A stretch of 63,288 nt of DNA from a virus. Shown here one piece after another: positions 1 through 8,790 of the stretch. The stretch spans positions 1 to 63,288 of the IMG/VR virus record IMGVR_UViG_3300027833_001748. One strand, written 5' to 3'. Both the position numbers and the translations under genes were made by a program. The notes beneath the pieces were generated by a model that had not been told where the DNA came from, did not search any database, and was given only the letters and a program-made list of their open reading frames with translations. Position 1 is the first letter of the stretch, and the number at the start of each line of letters is the position of its first letter.

Positions 1-1231
1 TAATTTTTTGGATAGCAGTTTCATTTAAATCATTAATTTGTGCAGTGTATGGATCTTCTTCATCTGCTCTAGTGTCTAATGCTTGTTTTAAATTTTCTAC
101 ATTGTTTCTATGTTCGTATGCTTCTTTAGCTGCGTCATAAAATGTAGTAGGCTTGCCGTTGATGTCACCAATTTGATCCAGTGCCGCCATAACGTCTTTT
201 ACTTTAACATCAATCTCGGATTGATACGCTACAGCATCATCAAGTTCTTTAGTTTTACGCTCTGCAATCTCTGCTTTTTTGTCTGCATGTAGTTCTTGTC
301 CGCAAGTATAACACGTTGCATCATCTAAATCTACAATGTCTTTAGTTGCTTTTGCAACAGACTTGTCAGCACGTTGTAGTGCAGGTTCGAGTGTACCTAG
401 TTCTTTTCTAAGTGCTAGTATGGCATTGTTGTGTTCAGTCCAGTTAGACAACTTTTCATGTGACTCAAGTTCACTTTCGATATCTAAATGTTCTAATTCA
501 TCAATTGCTTCACGTAACTTTATTGTATCAGTATTGCGTTTAGATAACCATGCTTTCTGTCTACCTTCAAGTGACGAAATGCTTGCTTCAATCTTTGAAT
601 TGGCAGTTTGTATTGCTTCAATCTTTAGTGTTTCTTCGGTAATAGCATCTTTAGTCTGACGAGTTGTCTCTTTAAGTGCTGTTGCCTTCTCACTTAGTAT
701 GGTAATACCTAACAACTGCTCAATAATAGCACGTTGGTCATTAACACGCATACTTAAAAACGGTTCGGTATAGGTGTTTAGTGCAACAATGTGCTTAAAC
801 ATATCATGACTCATACCTAACAACGTGTTTACATCGTCTTGTGTTTGTCTACTGTCACCCTGCGACTCGTCTACTAGTTTTTCTTGATTGTTAATATAAA
901 ATCTAAAGAATGTAGGAGATCTACCACGCTCAATGCGGTATTGATTACCGTCTTTTTCAAATTGTAATGTAACTAACATGCCTTTGCTGTTAGTTTTGTT
1001 AATTAGATTGTTGCGTTTGATATTTGTAAGTGCAGTACCATATAATGCATAACTTAGTGCATTAATGATAGTGGTCTTACCAGTACCGTTACGTGAACCA
1101 CTATCGTCTCCTCCTTGATCTAAGTTTTCACCTAGCACAAGTGTTAGTTGTTCACCTTCAAAATCTACTGCTTGAGTTTGGTTACCCACACTCATGAAGT
1201 TTTTTACGGTCATATCTTTAATCTTAATCAT
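1..1231 (-). CDS. 46: gp46-like recombination endonuclease subunit, SbcC/Rad50-type ATPase (partial, C-terminus beyond left edge)
   Basis: Reading the minus strand from an ATG at 1231 gives an open frame that runs off the left edge (about 410 codons visible). The N-terminus contains KNFMSVGNQ followed by an ABC/SMC-type Walker A loop ending in RNGTGKTT (about residues 47-54), then INALSYALYG, as in T4 gp46 and SbcC. Around residue 305 there is a CYTCGQ motif, the Cys-x-x-Cys zinc hook expected at the tip of the Rad50/SbcC coiled coil, with charged heptad-like sequence on both sides. The family pairs with gp47 to resect DNA ends for recombination-dependent replication. The start lies 1 nt after the gp47 stop, so the two are probably translationally coupled. 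The Walker A loop carries a Gly/Asp-rich insertion relative to T4. The Walker B and signature motifs are outside the window. Confidence 0.93.
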   Translation of the reverse strand, partial: MIKIKDMTVKNFMSVGNQTQAVDFEGEQLTLVLGENLDQGGDDSGSRNGTGKTTIINALSYALYGTALTNIKRNNLINKTNSKGMLVTLQFEKDGNQYRIERGRSPTFFRFYINNQEKLVDESQGDSRQTQDDVNTLLGMSHDMFKHIVALNTYTEPFLSMRVNDQRAIIEQLLGITILSEKATALKETTRQTKDAITEETLKIEAIQTANSKIEASISSLEGRQKAWLSKRNTDTIKLREAIDELEHLDIESELESHEKLSNWTEHNNAILALRKELGTLEPALQRADKSVAKATKDIVDLDDATCYTCGQELHADKKAEIAERKTKELDDAVAYQSEIDVKVKDVMAALDQIGDINGKPTTFYDAAKEAYEHRNNVENLKQALDTRADEEDPYTAQINDLNETAIQKI

Positions 1232-1232
1232 A

Positions 1233-2249
1233 TTAGTGTTCTAATCCGTTATATATTTGCAGTAATAAGCTCTTATCATAGTTATTAGTGTCTAGCTCTG
1301 CTATTTCATTACTTACAATTTGATCTACACTTTCAAAAACAGAAATATCTAATTCAGTAGTAATTTCTTCTAGTTGTTTTTGCGGTATCAAAGTAATTTC
1401 ACGACAATTGTATTGTCCAATAAAGGTTTCCTTAATAAAACTTGCTTCTTCGTAACTAATCGGTAAGTCTAATGTTACTCTAAGGTACATTTTACTTTTA
1501 ATTAATGTTTCTGCATTGTCGATCAAGTTACTAAGTGTTACAGTGCGATACTTAGGACAATTAGGCCAGTCAATAAACTCTGGCTCTTTGTTATTTTCCT
1601 TGTCAAGTATCATCATACCGCGTTCGTCATCACCTACGTCAGCATAGTTGTGCGGAAATGCATTACCAATGTAATGAATAGCACCTTGCTTCTGCCGTTT
1701 GTGGAAGTGTCCACTGAATACGTACTCTTGATGCTTAAAGTGTTCAGGCTTTAGGTCACCATGGTCGGGCATTCTAACTAATGCGTTCATATAGAAGCTA
1801 GGAAGTTCAAAGTGACCAAACAAATACTTTGTTTCGATGTCTTTCATCTTCTTCCATTCGTCGCCCACTAGCCACGGGACTAGAGCAACATCATCTTCTA
1901 TAAAGATCTCGTCTACGAATGTAATACCTGGAATGTGTTTTGCAAAAGCAGTACTGTTAACGTCACGTTTGTCTTTATAATACAAGTCGTGGTTGCCATC
2001 AAAGAAGTAAAACTTCTCAAATGCTTTGCCTAACTTTTCCATGCTCCTAATTGTAGCATCCATGGTTGTAAGATTAAGACTATTTCTGTTATGATGCCAG
2101 TCTCCGCAGAAGATACCAGTTTCACAACCGGCAGCTTGTGCTTGTTCTATGTACCAATCAATAAATTCTTCGCAATCATCGTTATGTACACGACTATTGC
2201 CCTTTAAACCAAAATGGATGTCTGTAAACACCGCAGCTTTCTTAAACAA
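1233..2249 (-). CDS. 47: gp47-like recombination endonuclease subunit, SbcD/Mre11-type phosphoesterase
   Basis: This 338-residue protein matches T4 gp47 in length (about 340). It carries the calcineurin-type metallophosphoesterase motifs in order: FTDIHFG (D10, H12), FCGDWHHNR, FFDGNHD and FSGHFHKRQ. These coordinate the two metal ions of the Mre11/SbcD nuclease. It should form the nuclease half of the gp46/gp47 complex that processes DNA ends. The start is TTG at 2247-2249. It is chosen because a perfect GGAGG lies 7 nt upstream and no in-frame ATG fits the family N-terminus. A sigma70-like promoter sits in the 57-nt gap between this gene and gp55. The gp46 start follows 1 nt after the stop. 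Confidence 0.94.
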   Translation of the reverse strand: MFKKAAVFTDIHFGLKGNSRVHNDDCEEFIDWYIEQAQAAGCETGIFCGDWHHNRNSLNLTTMDATIRSMEKLGKAFEKFYFFDGNHDLYYKDKRDVNSTAFAKHIPGITFVDEIFIEDDVALVPWLVGDEWKKMKDIETKYLFGHFELPSFYMNALVRMPDHGDLKPEHFKHQEYVFSGHFHKRQKQGAIHYIGNAFPHNYADVGDDERGMMILDKENNKEPEFIDWPNCPKYRTVTLSNLIDNAETLIKSKMYLRVTLDLPISYEEASFIKETFIGQYNCREITLIPQKQLEEITTELDISVFESVDQIVSNEIAELDTNNYDKSLLLQIYNGLEH

Positions 2250-2256
2250 AGAGTAT

Positions 2257-2261
2257 CCTCC
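2257..2261 (-). promoter_or_regulatory. Shine-Dalgarno GGAGG that fixes the TTG start of gp47
   Basis: On the minus strand GGAGG ends 7 nt before the TTG codon at 2249-2247. The protein would begin MFKKAAVFTD, which matches the usual short lead-in to the first phosphoesterase motif. This supports TTG as a real, rare start. Confidence 0.7.
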
Positions 2262-2276
2262 ATATATACATGTTAT

Positions 2277-2305
2277 AGTATATATTAATTATTAACACCT
2301 GTCAA
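2277..2305 (-). promoter_or_regulatory. sigma70-like promoter upstream of gp47
   Basis: On the minus strand TTGACA (2305-2300) is separated by exactly 17 nt from TATACT (2282-2277), close to the bacterial consensus. It lies in the short gp55-gp47 gap and could drive gp47-gp46 separately from gp55. Confidence 0.75.
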
Positions 2306-2306
2306 C

Positions 2307-3155
2307 CTATTTTTTGGGTTTTGTGTAAACTGTTTGAGCTGCATTTGCATTTCGTTGAACACTTGCTTCCCATTCGCCTTGATTTTGTCTTGTATAACTC
2401 GGGTTTAAGTCATTCATTTCTAAAATGTCGTCTCTAATGTTTTGATTACGCTTCTCTATATTAATTACACGAACAAAACTGTTAGTAACTGCGGCAGTGT
2501 AGTATGCAAACGGATTATCTGACTTAGACTCATCAAACTGCAACCCAATCTGCGCCAGTTGTAGTATTGCTTGTCCTTTCATCTCGTCATTGTATGTGTA
2601 GCCACGTACATTGCCTCTTGTTGCATAACGATCAACAAGTTTTAACCACATCATAGCAAGTTTATCTGTTGCTTTGCCGTGTTTATGACTAAAGTTGCCG
2701 TTTTCCATACCGCCTACCCAGTGGCTTTTGCCTACTAGTATAATTTCGCCTTCGTCATTGTACTTGTAATGTTTGAATGGCGGAAAAGGAAGTTTGACTC
2801 TTGTATCTGCAACTGTCTTTGGGTTCTTTTTACGTCCGGGCTCTTCTGGAATGTGATCAAATGTCATTACACGGAAGATTAATTCTTCTTTTGTAATTTC
2901 AGATGCAAGTGTTTCACATTCAGCTTGTTTAACTTTTTCACCTAAGCCTTTTCTACGTGCATATTCGTCAGCCGACATCTTTTTTGCTTTGTTGCGTTTT
3001 GCTTCTGCAACTGACAATCGGTTAATTTTGTCTACACTTTGCAAAATAATGTCATACTGACCATATTCTTCTGCTGTATAGCTGTTAAATCTATTTTTAG
3101 ATTTATGTATCTCTTTTAATATATCTTTATTGTTCAGATAATTCTTGGGGCGCAT
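2307..3155 (-). CDS. 55: gp55-like late-transcription sigma factor
   Basis: The 282-residue protein is recognised mainly by its C-terminal half. The stretch NPFAYYTAAVTNSFVRVIN, followed by a basic segment EKRNQNIRDD, resembles the sigma-region-2-like core of T4-superfamily gp55 proteins (core-polymerase binding and -10 recognition). The segment near residues 105-150, with KLPFPPFKHY and GKSHW, is an extension. The protein is longer than T4 gp55 (about 185 residues), with a Lys/Arg-rich N-terminus. gp55 redirects host RNA polymerase to TATAAATA-type late promoters, and several TAAATA-core sites precede the virion genes in this window. The ATG at 3155 has an AGGAG-like ribosome site just upstream. 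The alternative is a diverged sigma-like protein of unknown target; I think that less likely. Confidence 0.78.
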   Translation of the reverse strand: MRPKNYLNNKDILKEIHKSKNRFNSYTAEEYGQYDIILQSVDKINRLSVAEAKRNKAKKMSADEYARRKGLGEKVKQAECETLASEITKEELIFRVMTFDHIPEEPGRKKNPKTVADTRVKLPFPPFKHYKYNDEGEIILVGKSHWVGGMENGNFSHKHGKATDKLAMMWLKLVDRYATRGNVRGYTYNDEMKGQAILQLAQIGLQFDESKSDNPFAYYTAAVTNSFVRVINIEKRNQNIRDDILEMNDLNPSYTRQNQGEWEASVQRNANAAQTVYTKPKK

Positions 3156-3179
3156 CGGTTTCTCCTATAGTTAACTTAT

Positions 3180-3208
3180 ATTATAATATACTATGTTAAT
3201 TTTGTCAA
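3180..3208 (-). promoter_or_regulatory. consensus sigma70-like promoter upstream of gp55
   Basis: On the minus strand TTGACA (3208-3203), a 17-nt spacer and TATAAT (3185-3180) match the bacterial consensus at every position. It lies 25 nt upstream of the gp55 start and would fire early with host polymerase. Confidence 0.85.
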
Positions 3209-3215
3209 CTAAATA
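3209..3215 (+). promoter_or_regulatory. putative late promoter CTAAATA for the baseplate block
   Basis: CTAAATA lies 24 nt before the ATG at 3240 and directly abuts the -35 box of the divergent gp55 promoter. The TAAATA core fits the gp55-dependent late element of T4-like phages (TATAAATA in T4, relaxed in marine relatives). Confidence 0.6.
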
Positions 3216-3239
3216 GTAGTGTAGGAGTGAAAATAAATT

Positions 3240-4094
3240 ATGGCGTTTAAAATTAACTTTAATGCAAGTAACTTTGTCAGTAGCATAGTAAGTGATGCAA
3301 AGGAAGCAGTTAAGGGTGCAATCGGTGATACTATCAACCAAAAACTTGGTAGTTTAGGCCCACTTGGCAAATTAGCAGCTAACTTTATCAATGAAACTGG
3401 CGGATTCGGTGCATCAAATAGAAACAGAACAATATCTCGTGCTATTATATCAGCTGATAATACCATATCTGATCCTGATGATTGGCGTGTTAGTATTAGT
3501 GTACCGTCTGTTATACTAGACGAGGGCGAAATACTTGCTCCACTAAGATCAGAAACAAATGGAAATAGTGCATTTAACACAGGAAACAGAATGATATTTC
3601 CGTTTAACCCAACAGTGTTGTTAAGCCATAGTGCAAACTATTCTCAAGTGCAGCCTACACATACAAACTATCCTTACAATGCTTATGAAAGCAGTCAAGT
3701 AGATGCAATTACACTTACTGGAGAATTTTATCAAGAAAATCAAAACGATGCGCTATATTGGATTGCGTGTTTGCACTTTTTAAGAAGTGCAACTAAAATG
3801 TTTTACGGAAACAGTAATCCATTAGGCAATCCGCCAGTTGTTTGCAGATTAAACGGTTATGGTAAGCATGTATTAAATAATATTCCGGTTGTAATAACAA
3901 ACTTTACAACAGATTTGCCAACAGATGTAGATTACATACAAACAACATGTGCAGGAAGAGTAAACTATGTTCCTACACAAAGTTCAATAACAGTTACGTT
4001 GCAACCACAATATGCAAGACGTTCGCAATCAGGATTTAGTTTAAATGAATTTGCAGGCGGTGGCCATGTTGGTGGTGATGAGGGCTTTGTATAA
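3240..4094 (+). CDS. baseplate/tail-tube cap-like structural protein (gp48/gp54-type)
   Basis: 284 residues. The N-terminal 60 residues are Ala/Gly-rich and probably helical or flexible. The centre and C-terminus carry PPVVCRLNGYGKHVLNNIP, then VVITNFTTDLPTDVDYI and ITVTLQPQYARR. This pattern is typical of the tube-fold proteins at the baseplate-tube junction in marine T4-like phages. Such a protein would terminate the baseplate hub and nucleate the tail tube. It is the first gene after the late promoter and overlaps the next gene by 1 nt (TAATG). The tube-fold class is fairly secure; whether it matches gp48 or gp54 is not. Confidence 0.6.
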   Translation: MAFKINFNASNFVSSIVSDAKEAVKGAIGDTINQKLGSLGPLGKLAANFINETGGFGASNRNRTISRAIISADNTISDPDDWRVSISVPSVILDEGEILAPLRSETNGNSAFNTGNRMIFPFNPTVLLSHSANYSQVQPTHTNYPYNAYESSQVDAITLTGEFYQENQNDALYWIACLHFLRSATKMFYGNSNPLGNPPVVCRLNGYGKHVLNNIPVVITNFTTDLPTDVDYIQTTCAGRVNYVPTQSSITVTLQPQYARRSQSGFSLNEFAGGGHVGGDEGFV

Positions 4095-4393
4095 TGAGTA
4101 GTCCAAGTTTAAGTCCATATGGAAGAACGCCTATTAACCGAACTGGTTATTTAGATATTTTATCACCACGTCCTGTGCCAATTAACAAAGAAGATATATT
4201 ATTTGAAATTACATCTGAATATACATATCGTCCAGACTTACTTGCACACATTGTATATGGCAGAAAAGAGCTATGGTGGGTATTTGCTCAACGAAACCTA
4301 GATATATTAAAAGATCCAGTATTTGATTTTGTTGCAGGTACAAAAATATATCTACCAGATCCGTCAGCATTAAAAAATACTTTAGGATTCTAA
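4094..4393 (+). CDS. 53: gp53-like baseplate wedge subunit
   Basis: The 99-residue protein carries RPDLLAHIVYGRKELWWVFA, then QRNLDILKDPVFDFVAGTKIYLP. This is the compact LysM-like signature of the baseplate wedge protein 53 family (DLLAYxxYGxxxLWWVxAxxN, DPxxDFxxGTxIYxP). gp53 joins adjacent wedges around the hub. At 99 residues it is shorter than T4 gp53 (about 196), as is common in marine relatives. It starts within the stop of the previous gene, and the next gene starts 1 nt after its stop, so translation is probably coupled. Confidence 0.85.
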   Translation: MSSPSLSPYGRTPINRTGYLDILSPRPVPINKEDILFEITSEYTYRPDLLAHIVYGRKELWWVFAQRNLDILKDPVFDFVAGTKIYLPDPSALKNTLGF

Positions 4394-4394
4394 T

Positions 4395-7300
4395 ATGGCA
4401 TTTAATTTAGGTGCATCATTAAAAAGTAGTTTAACGTCAGCAGTAGTAAGTTCTGTTAGCAATAGCATCAGTTCTAATATACCTGGCGTTAATTCTAGTT
4501 TAATGAAAAGTGCATTAGCAGGCGCTGATATTAAAAGTGCATCACTTGGGTCATTTTCAAGTCTAGGTGGCAATTTAAACTTAGGTTCAATAGGTAATAA
4601 TATATTAGGTGGATTTGGCAATGATTTAATTGGCGGCATATCAACTAAATTAGGCGGCTTAATTGCAAATGCTGATGAACTAGTTGGTCTAGCTAGTAAC
4701 CCATTAAAAATAATAGAACGCGGTGCAGCTGATTTAATGACACTTACTGGTGAGGAATATGGTTTTGCATTAGATCAATATCGTGAACTAAAAGATAAAA
4801 CTGTTATCACAGACAACTTAGTTGATGGTGCATTTGCTCCATCTTACAAAGGTGACGATACAGCAGCAAGTAAAATACCAAATCCTTTAAGAAACCATAA
4901 TGGTATGAGTTATGAAGTTACACTTGGAGTACTTAGTGCATCAGAATTTAATAATCCAGCAAGCTATAGAGACGGTGGCGGATTTAAAAATTACATAGTA
5001 AAAAGTTCCGGCGGCAGATTAGAAGAACGCTATCAAGTATTTGATGAAACAGGCGGCGGATCAAGTGACCATGCAGAATATTATATTGATGATATTGAAT
5101 TAGATGCAGTAATTTCGCCAAATAAAAATACTAGAGTAACAGCAGGTACAGCATTATCATTTACGGTTACGGAACCGTATAGTATGGGTAATTTTATACA
5201 AGCAATTATTGGATCGGCTAATGACGCAGGATATAGTGCATATAACGAAGCACCGTTTTGTTTAAAAATTGACTTTAAAGGTTGGAATTTAGACGGAACT
5301 ACAGATGCTAATTTTTACAATCAACCTTGTTTTATACCTATTAAATTTATTAATATGGAATTTAACATAACTGGACAAGGTAGTACATATAATGTAAAAG
5401 CAGTTCCTATGAGTGAGTCTGGGCTATCGGATAATATTAATAATATTGGAGCGCAAATTAGAACGTCAGGCACATTTTGCCACGAAGTGCTTGAAACTAA
5501 TGATAATTCTTTAACAGGTGCAATAAACAGACAAATTGAAGACTTAGAAGAATCGGGTGCAATTGCTCCCTTTGATAGATATGTTATTTGTTTTCCAAAA
5601 ACAAGAGGAACACTAAGAGATGTACTTAAAACAGGATCGGTTGTGCTCTCTGCATTTACAACATCACCTGAGGAACAAGAAGCTCAGCGTGTCGGCTCAG
5701 GAGTAACCAATCCTCAATTACGTGCAGCATACAATCCTACAATTGTTACAGTGTCACAGCCAAACAAAACATATTCAGTGTTAAAATCATTTGCTGAAAA
5801 TACTGCATTAATGAATGCTATTGGATTAAGTCCTCTAAATGAAGATACAAATGCTGCAGGCAACGCACAAGAAATGAATCCTACATCAGCAACTAATCCT
5901 GACACAGGATTAATAGAAACACAAAATGTAGCAGCACAACCAACAGACAAAGCAAGAGACTTTCAATATAGTCAAGGTGAACAAATTACTAGTATTATTG
6001 AAAAAACAATATTACAAACTACCTATGCTGCTGAAAAAGCAACTGAAGGTGCAACTAACGGAATGAACAAATGGTTTAGAATCGATACTCAAGTGTTTAT
6101 TGATGAAAGTCCGTTGACAGAAGCACAGTTAGGACGTAAGCCTAAAATTTATGTGTATAGTGTTATTCCTTACGAAGTTGACGAAGCAGTAACAGCAGCA
6201 GGAAACAAACGTCCAAAGAATACTAAAGGTCTTAGAGAACTTGCTCAAAAAGAATACAACTATATCTATAGTGGTAAAAATGAAGATGTGTTAAACTTTG
6301 ATATTAATTTTAATAATGCATTTTTAATGACAGCAAATGCAGACCTTGGAATGAACGCTGGCGGCCTACGAGATCCAAATGCAGGCGCAAATAATGCATC
6401 TGCCAATCAAAAAGATGGAGGTGCTGTTGCTTCAGTGCCAGGAGATTTAGAAACAGCAGACGATGCTGCTAATGGAATGGAATTTAATAACGGTGTTGCT
6501 AATCCTTCTGGAGGCGGCGGCTCTGATATTCGCAAGCAAATTGCAGAAATGTTCCATGATAGAATTACAAATATGACTATTGATATGGTTACAGCAGAAA
6601 TGGAAATTGTTGGAGATCCATATTTTATTCCACAACAAACTGGTAACTACGTTGCAGAAAACGGTAAAAGTCCTGCTATAACACAAGATGGTACTATGAA
6701 TTATTTAGATCAATCAGTATTTTGTATAGTAAACTTTAGAACACCATTTGATTATCAAGTAACAGGAGCAACAATGGAGTTTCCACAGATTGTTCCTGGA
6801 TTTAGTGGATTGTTCCAAGTATGGGCAGTAACTAACAGATTTTCAAAAGGACAATTTACACAAACACTTAAAATGATTAGACGTAAAGGTCAAGACGATA
6901 AAGAAACAACAGGAAGTAGTAATTTGATAAATGTTGATAATAGTGCAGCTCTAAATAAAGACGGAACACAGTCAGATGGCACAGTTGGACAAACAGGAGC
7001 CAATAGCCCAGATTGTATGCCAGCACCATTAACAGATGATGTTAGAAATATTGGACCTGCAATTGCCGATGATGTTGCTAACAAATTAGCAGCAGATGCA
7101 AAAGCACTTGAATCAAAATTAACAACAGTTATACCAGATGTTAGTCCATTAATTGAAGGTGTAGATTTTGGCGTAGCAAAAGCACCTGACTTATCTAAAG
7201 TTATACCAAAACTAGATGCTTTTGGTGGCGCAGGAGCAGCAATTGGTAATGCACAAGGTATTGTTAGTGGCGCAGGAGCAGCACTTGGTAATGCACAAGG

Positions 7301-7439
7301 TATTGTTGATAGCGCAGCCAGTAAAGCACAAAACGCTGCCGCAAATGCAGTAAATAATGCAAGTAATGCTGCTAATAATGCAATTAATAGTGCAAGCGGC
7401 GCAGCAAAATCAAAAGTTAGCAAGTTGTTAGGAGGTTAA
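4395..7439 (+). CDS. large baseplate-hub-like structural protein with Ala-rich repeat tail
   Basis: 1014 residues. The first 100 residues are Ser/Gly/Leu-rich. A beta-rich central region (about 165-400) contains VTEPYSMGNFIQAI, FCLKIDFKGWN and FINMEFNITGQGSTYNVKAVP, which reads like a hub or tube domain. Around residues 740-830 a second domain contains DPYFIPQQTGNYVAE and QIVPGFSGLFQVWAVTNRFS, typical of the hub protein that binds the gp5 spike in marine T4-like phages, so it may fill the gp27 role. The tail after residue 930 is Ala/Asn-rich, includes a 42-bp tandem repeat (7227-7310), and has an LDAFGG motif shared with the next protein. Its place between gp53-like and gp5-like genes fits a hub role. 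No enzymatic motif is visible. Confidence 0.6.
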   Translation: MAFNLGASLKSSLTSAVVSSVSNSISSNIPGVNSSLMKSALAGADIKSASLGSFSSLGGNLNLGSIGNNILGGFGNDLIGGISTKLGGLIANADELVGLASNPLKIIERGAADLMTLTGEEYGFALDQYRELKDKTVITDNLVDGAFAPSYKGDDTAASKIPNPLRNHNGMSYEVTLGVLSASEFNNPASYRDGGGFKNYIVKSSGGRLEERYQVFDETGGGSSDHAEYYIDDIELDAVISPNKNTRVTAGTALSFTVTEPYSMGNFIQAIIGSANDAGYSAYNEAPFCLKIDFKGWNLDGTTDANFYNQPCFIPIKFINMEFNITGQGSTYNVKAVPMSESGLSDNINNIGAQIRTSGTFCHEVLETNDNSLTGAINRQIEDLEESGAIAPFDRYVICFPKTRGTLRDVLKTGSVVLSAFTTSPEEQEAQRVGSGVTNPQLRAAYNPTIVTVSQPNKTYSVLKSFAENTALMNAIGLSPLNEDTNAAGNAQEMNPTSATNPDTGLIETQNVAAQPTDKARDFQYSQGEQITSIIEKTILQTTYAAEKATEGATNGMNKWFRIDTQVFIDESPLTEAQLGRKPKIYVYSVIPYEVDEAVTAAGNKRPKNTKGLRELAQKEYNYIYSGKNEDVLNFDINFNNAFLMTANADLGMNAGGLRDPNAGANNASANQKDGGAVASVPGDLETADDAANGMEFNNGVANPSGGGGSDIRKQIAEMFHDRITNMTIDMVTAEMEIVGDPYFIPQQTGNYVAENGKSPAITQDGTMNYLDQSVFCIVNFRTPFDYQVTGATMEFPQIVPGFSGLFQVWAVTNRFSKGQFTQTLKMIRRKGQDDKETTGSSNLINVDNSAALNKDGTQSDGTVGQTGANSPDCMPAPLTDDVRNIGPAIADDVANKLAADAKALESKLTTVIPDVSPLIEGVDFGVAKAPDLSKVIPKLDAFGGAGAAIGNAQGIVSGAGAALGNAQGIVDSAASKAQNAAANAVNNASNAANNAINSASGAAKSKVSKLLGG
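7227..7310 (+). repeat. 42-bp tandem repeat, two copies, in frame
   Basis: Two adjacent copies begin at 7227 and 7269 and differ at only a few bases. Each encodes GAGAA(I/L)GNAQGIV plus a linker residue. The unit is a multiple of three and extends the Ala/Gly-rich tail of the hub-like protein without breaking frame. Confidence 0.85.
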
Positions 7440-7440
7440 T

Positions 7441-8790
7441 ATGTCAACAGAACACGATGACGATAGTGGCTTACCAGAAGAAAGTTCCGGCAAACTTGAA
7501 CAAGAAAATGCAGTTCCTGTAGAAGAAGTAGGCCCTTGGTACAAAGAAGAGTTAGGTATTGGCCGTGGCAGAGAAATTTTTAAAAATTGTTTTGACATGT
7601 GGGAATATGGTGAAAATGTTATTTTCAATGCAAGAAAACCGTATAAAATTGTTTGTGTAATTGATAATACTGATACAATTTGGGACGGATTATTATATCC
7701 AAAACAACCACATTGGTGGGTAGGAGAAAGAATTCCTGCACTACATCCTGAGAACATGCCAGAAGACTTTAAAGGTGATATTGACTTTATTCCCTTATAT
7801 GAAAAAATGATAGAATGGCGCGAAGAAAATATAAAGCAATCTATTAAACCAAGAGGTTCGGTAAGAGTTAGTAATTATAAAGGTGTTCCTGTTTACTTAC
7901 CAGATCCAATGTTAGATTACAGTCGTCCTCCTATACAAGTAGGACAAACAACTGGTGCTAAAACAAATGTAAAAACAATCACAACAACTAATACATCTGC
8001 AAGCGGTTCAACAACACAAGAGACTGTTGTAGGAAATGTAGCTATTGGCGAAGAGCAGCAAAAAGATATTGCTGCTAATCAAGCAAAACAGTATGACGAT
8101 GCTATATTAAGGAAAGCTAGAACTAAAACTAAAATTCCTCCATCGGCTAATACAGCTTCAAGAGAAGGATCTAATACAAATGATACCAGTGACTTCGGCG
8201 TTGGCGAAACTGTAACATCTGCTGCCACTGATCCACTTAATGCTTTTGGCGGCGCTGGCGCTGATGTTGGACAAAATAATACTGGAGGCGGTATACAAGT
8301 ACCAGATCAAATAAGTGGACAAGGACAAGCAGATCCTTGTTTGCCTAATAATCCTCAAACAACTAGTGCAGGCACAGCAACGGCTCCTGCATCAGAACCT
8401 TACCAAGACCGTATATTAAGACAATCACGTGATGCTGCCGCAGCACCAGAAACTCCGTTAGATGCTTTTGGCGGGCCTGGCCCGGTAACACCAACAGCAC
8501 CGACTACAGTTACAGGTCCTGATTCGGCTACTGCACAATCAGCTCCCGACCCAATAGTTCCAGGAAGTGTATACATATATGAACCACTCACTCCGGGCTT
8601 TGACAGATATGATTTTAATTCAGGAAAAAAAGTCTATACGCCTAACAGTGGAGCAAGTAGAACTAACCAAGGACAGCTAGTGACAAGCGGCGGAACAACA
8701 GAACCAACACCAACAGCAGCAGCACCAGTTCAAGATCCAGATGTAGACTTTGATGATGCATATGGCGGAAATTTTAGAGGACCCTTTTAA
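7441..8790 (+). CDS. baseplate-associated structural protein with low-complexity linker and duplicated DAFGG motif
   Basis: 449 residues. The first 170 residues form an ordered, Trp-rich domain (PWYKEELGIGRGREIF, PHWWVGERIPALHPENMP). The rest is Ala/Thr/Pro/Gly-rich and probably disordered. Two imperfect long repeats occur in it: a DDAILRKAR stretch followed by PLNAFGGAG (about residue 266), and a QDRILRQSR stretch followed by PLDAFGGPG (about residue 340). The same AFGG motif ends the preceding hub-like protein. The C-terminus is Asp-rich (DPDVDFDDAYGG). It starts 1 nt after the stop of the previous gene, and TAATG couples it to the gp5-like gene. I do not recognise a named T4 counterpart; a baseplate or hub accessory role is inferred from position. 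Confidence 0.55.
   Translation: MSTEHDDDSGLPEESSGKLEQENAVPVEEVGPWYKEELGIGRGREIFKNCFDMWEYGENVIFNARKPYKIVCVIDNTDTIWDGLLYPKQPHWWVGERIPALHPENMPEDFKGDIDFIPLYEKMIEWREENIKQSIKPRGSVRVSNYKGVPVYLPDPMLDYSRPPIQVGQTTGAKTNVKTITTTNTSASGSTTQETVVGNVAIGEEQQKDIAANQAKQYDDAILRKARTKTKIPPSANTASREGSNTNDTSDFGVGETVTSAATDPLNAFGGAGADVGQNNTGGGIQVPDQISGQGQADPCLPNNPQTTSAGTATAPASEPYQDRILRQSRDAAAAPETPLDAFGGPGPVTPTAPTTVTGPDSATAQSAPDPIVPGSVYIYEPLTPGFDRYDFNSGKKVYTPNSGASRTNQGQLVTSGGTTEPTPTAAAPVQDPDVDFDDAYGGNFRGPF

Noticed and set aside
110-659. Two plus-strand frames of 60 and 107 codons near the left edge
   Set aside because: They lie antisense to the gp46 frame, which has Walker A and zinc-hook motifs. They are shadows.
6890-7423. 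177-codon minus-strand frame rich in Ala/Leu
   Set aside because: It is the complement of the Ala-rich tail of the hub-like protein; the composition follows from that repeat, and there is no ribosome site.
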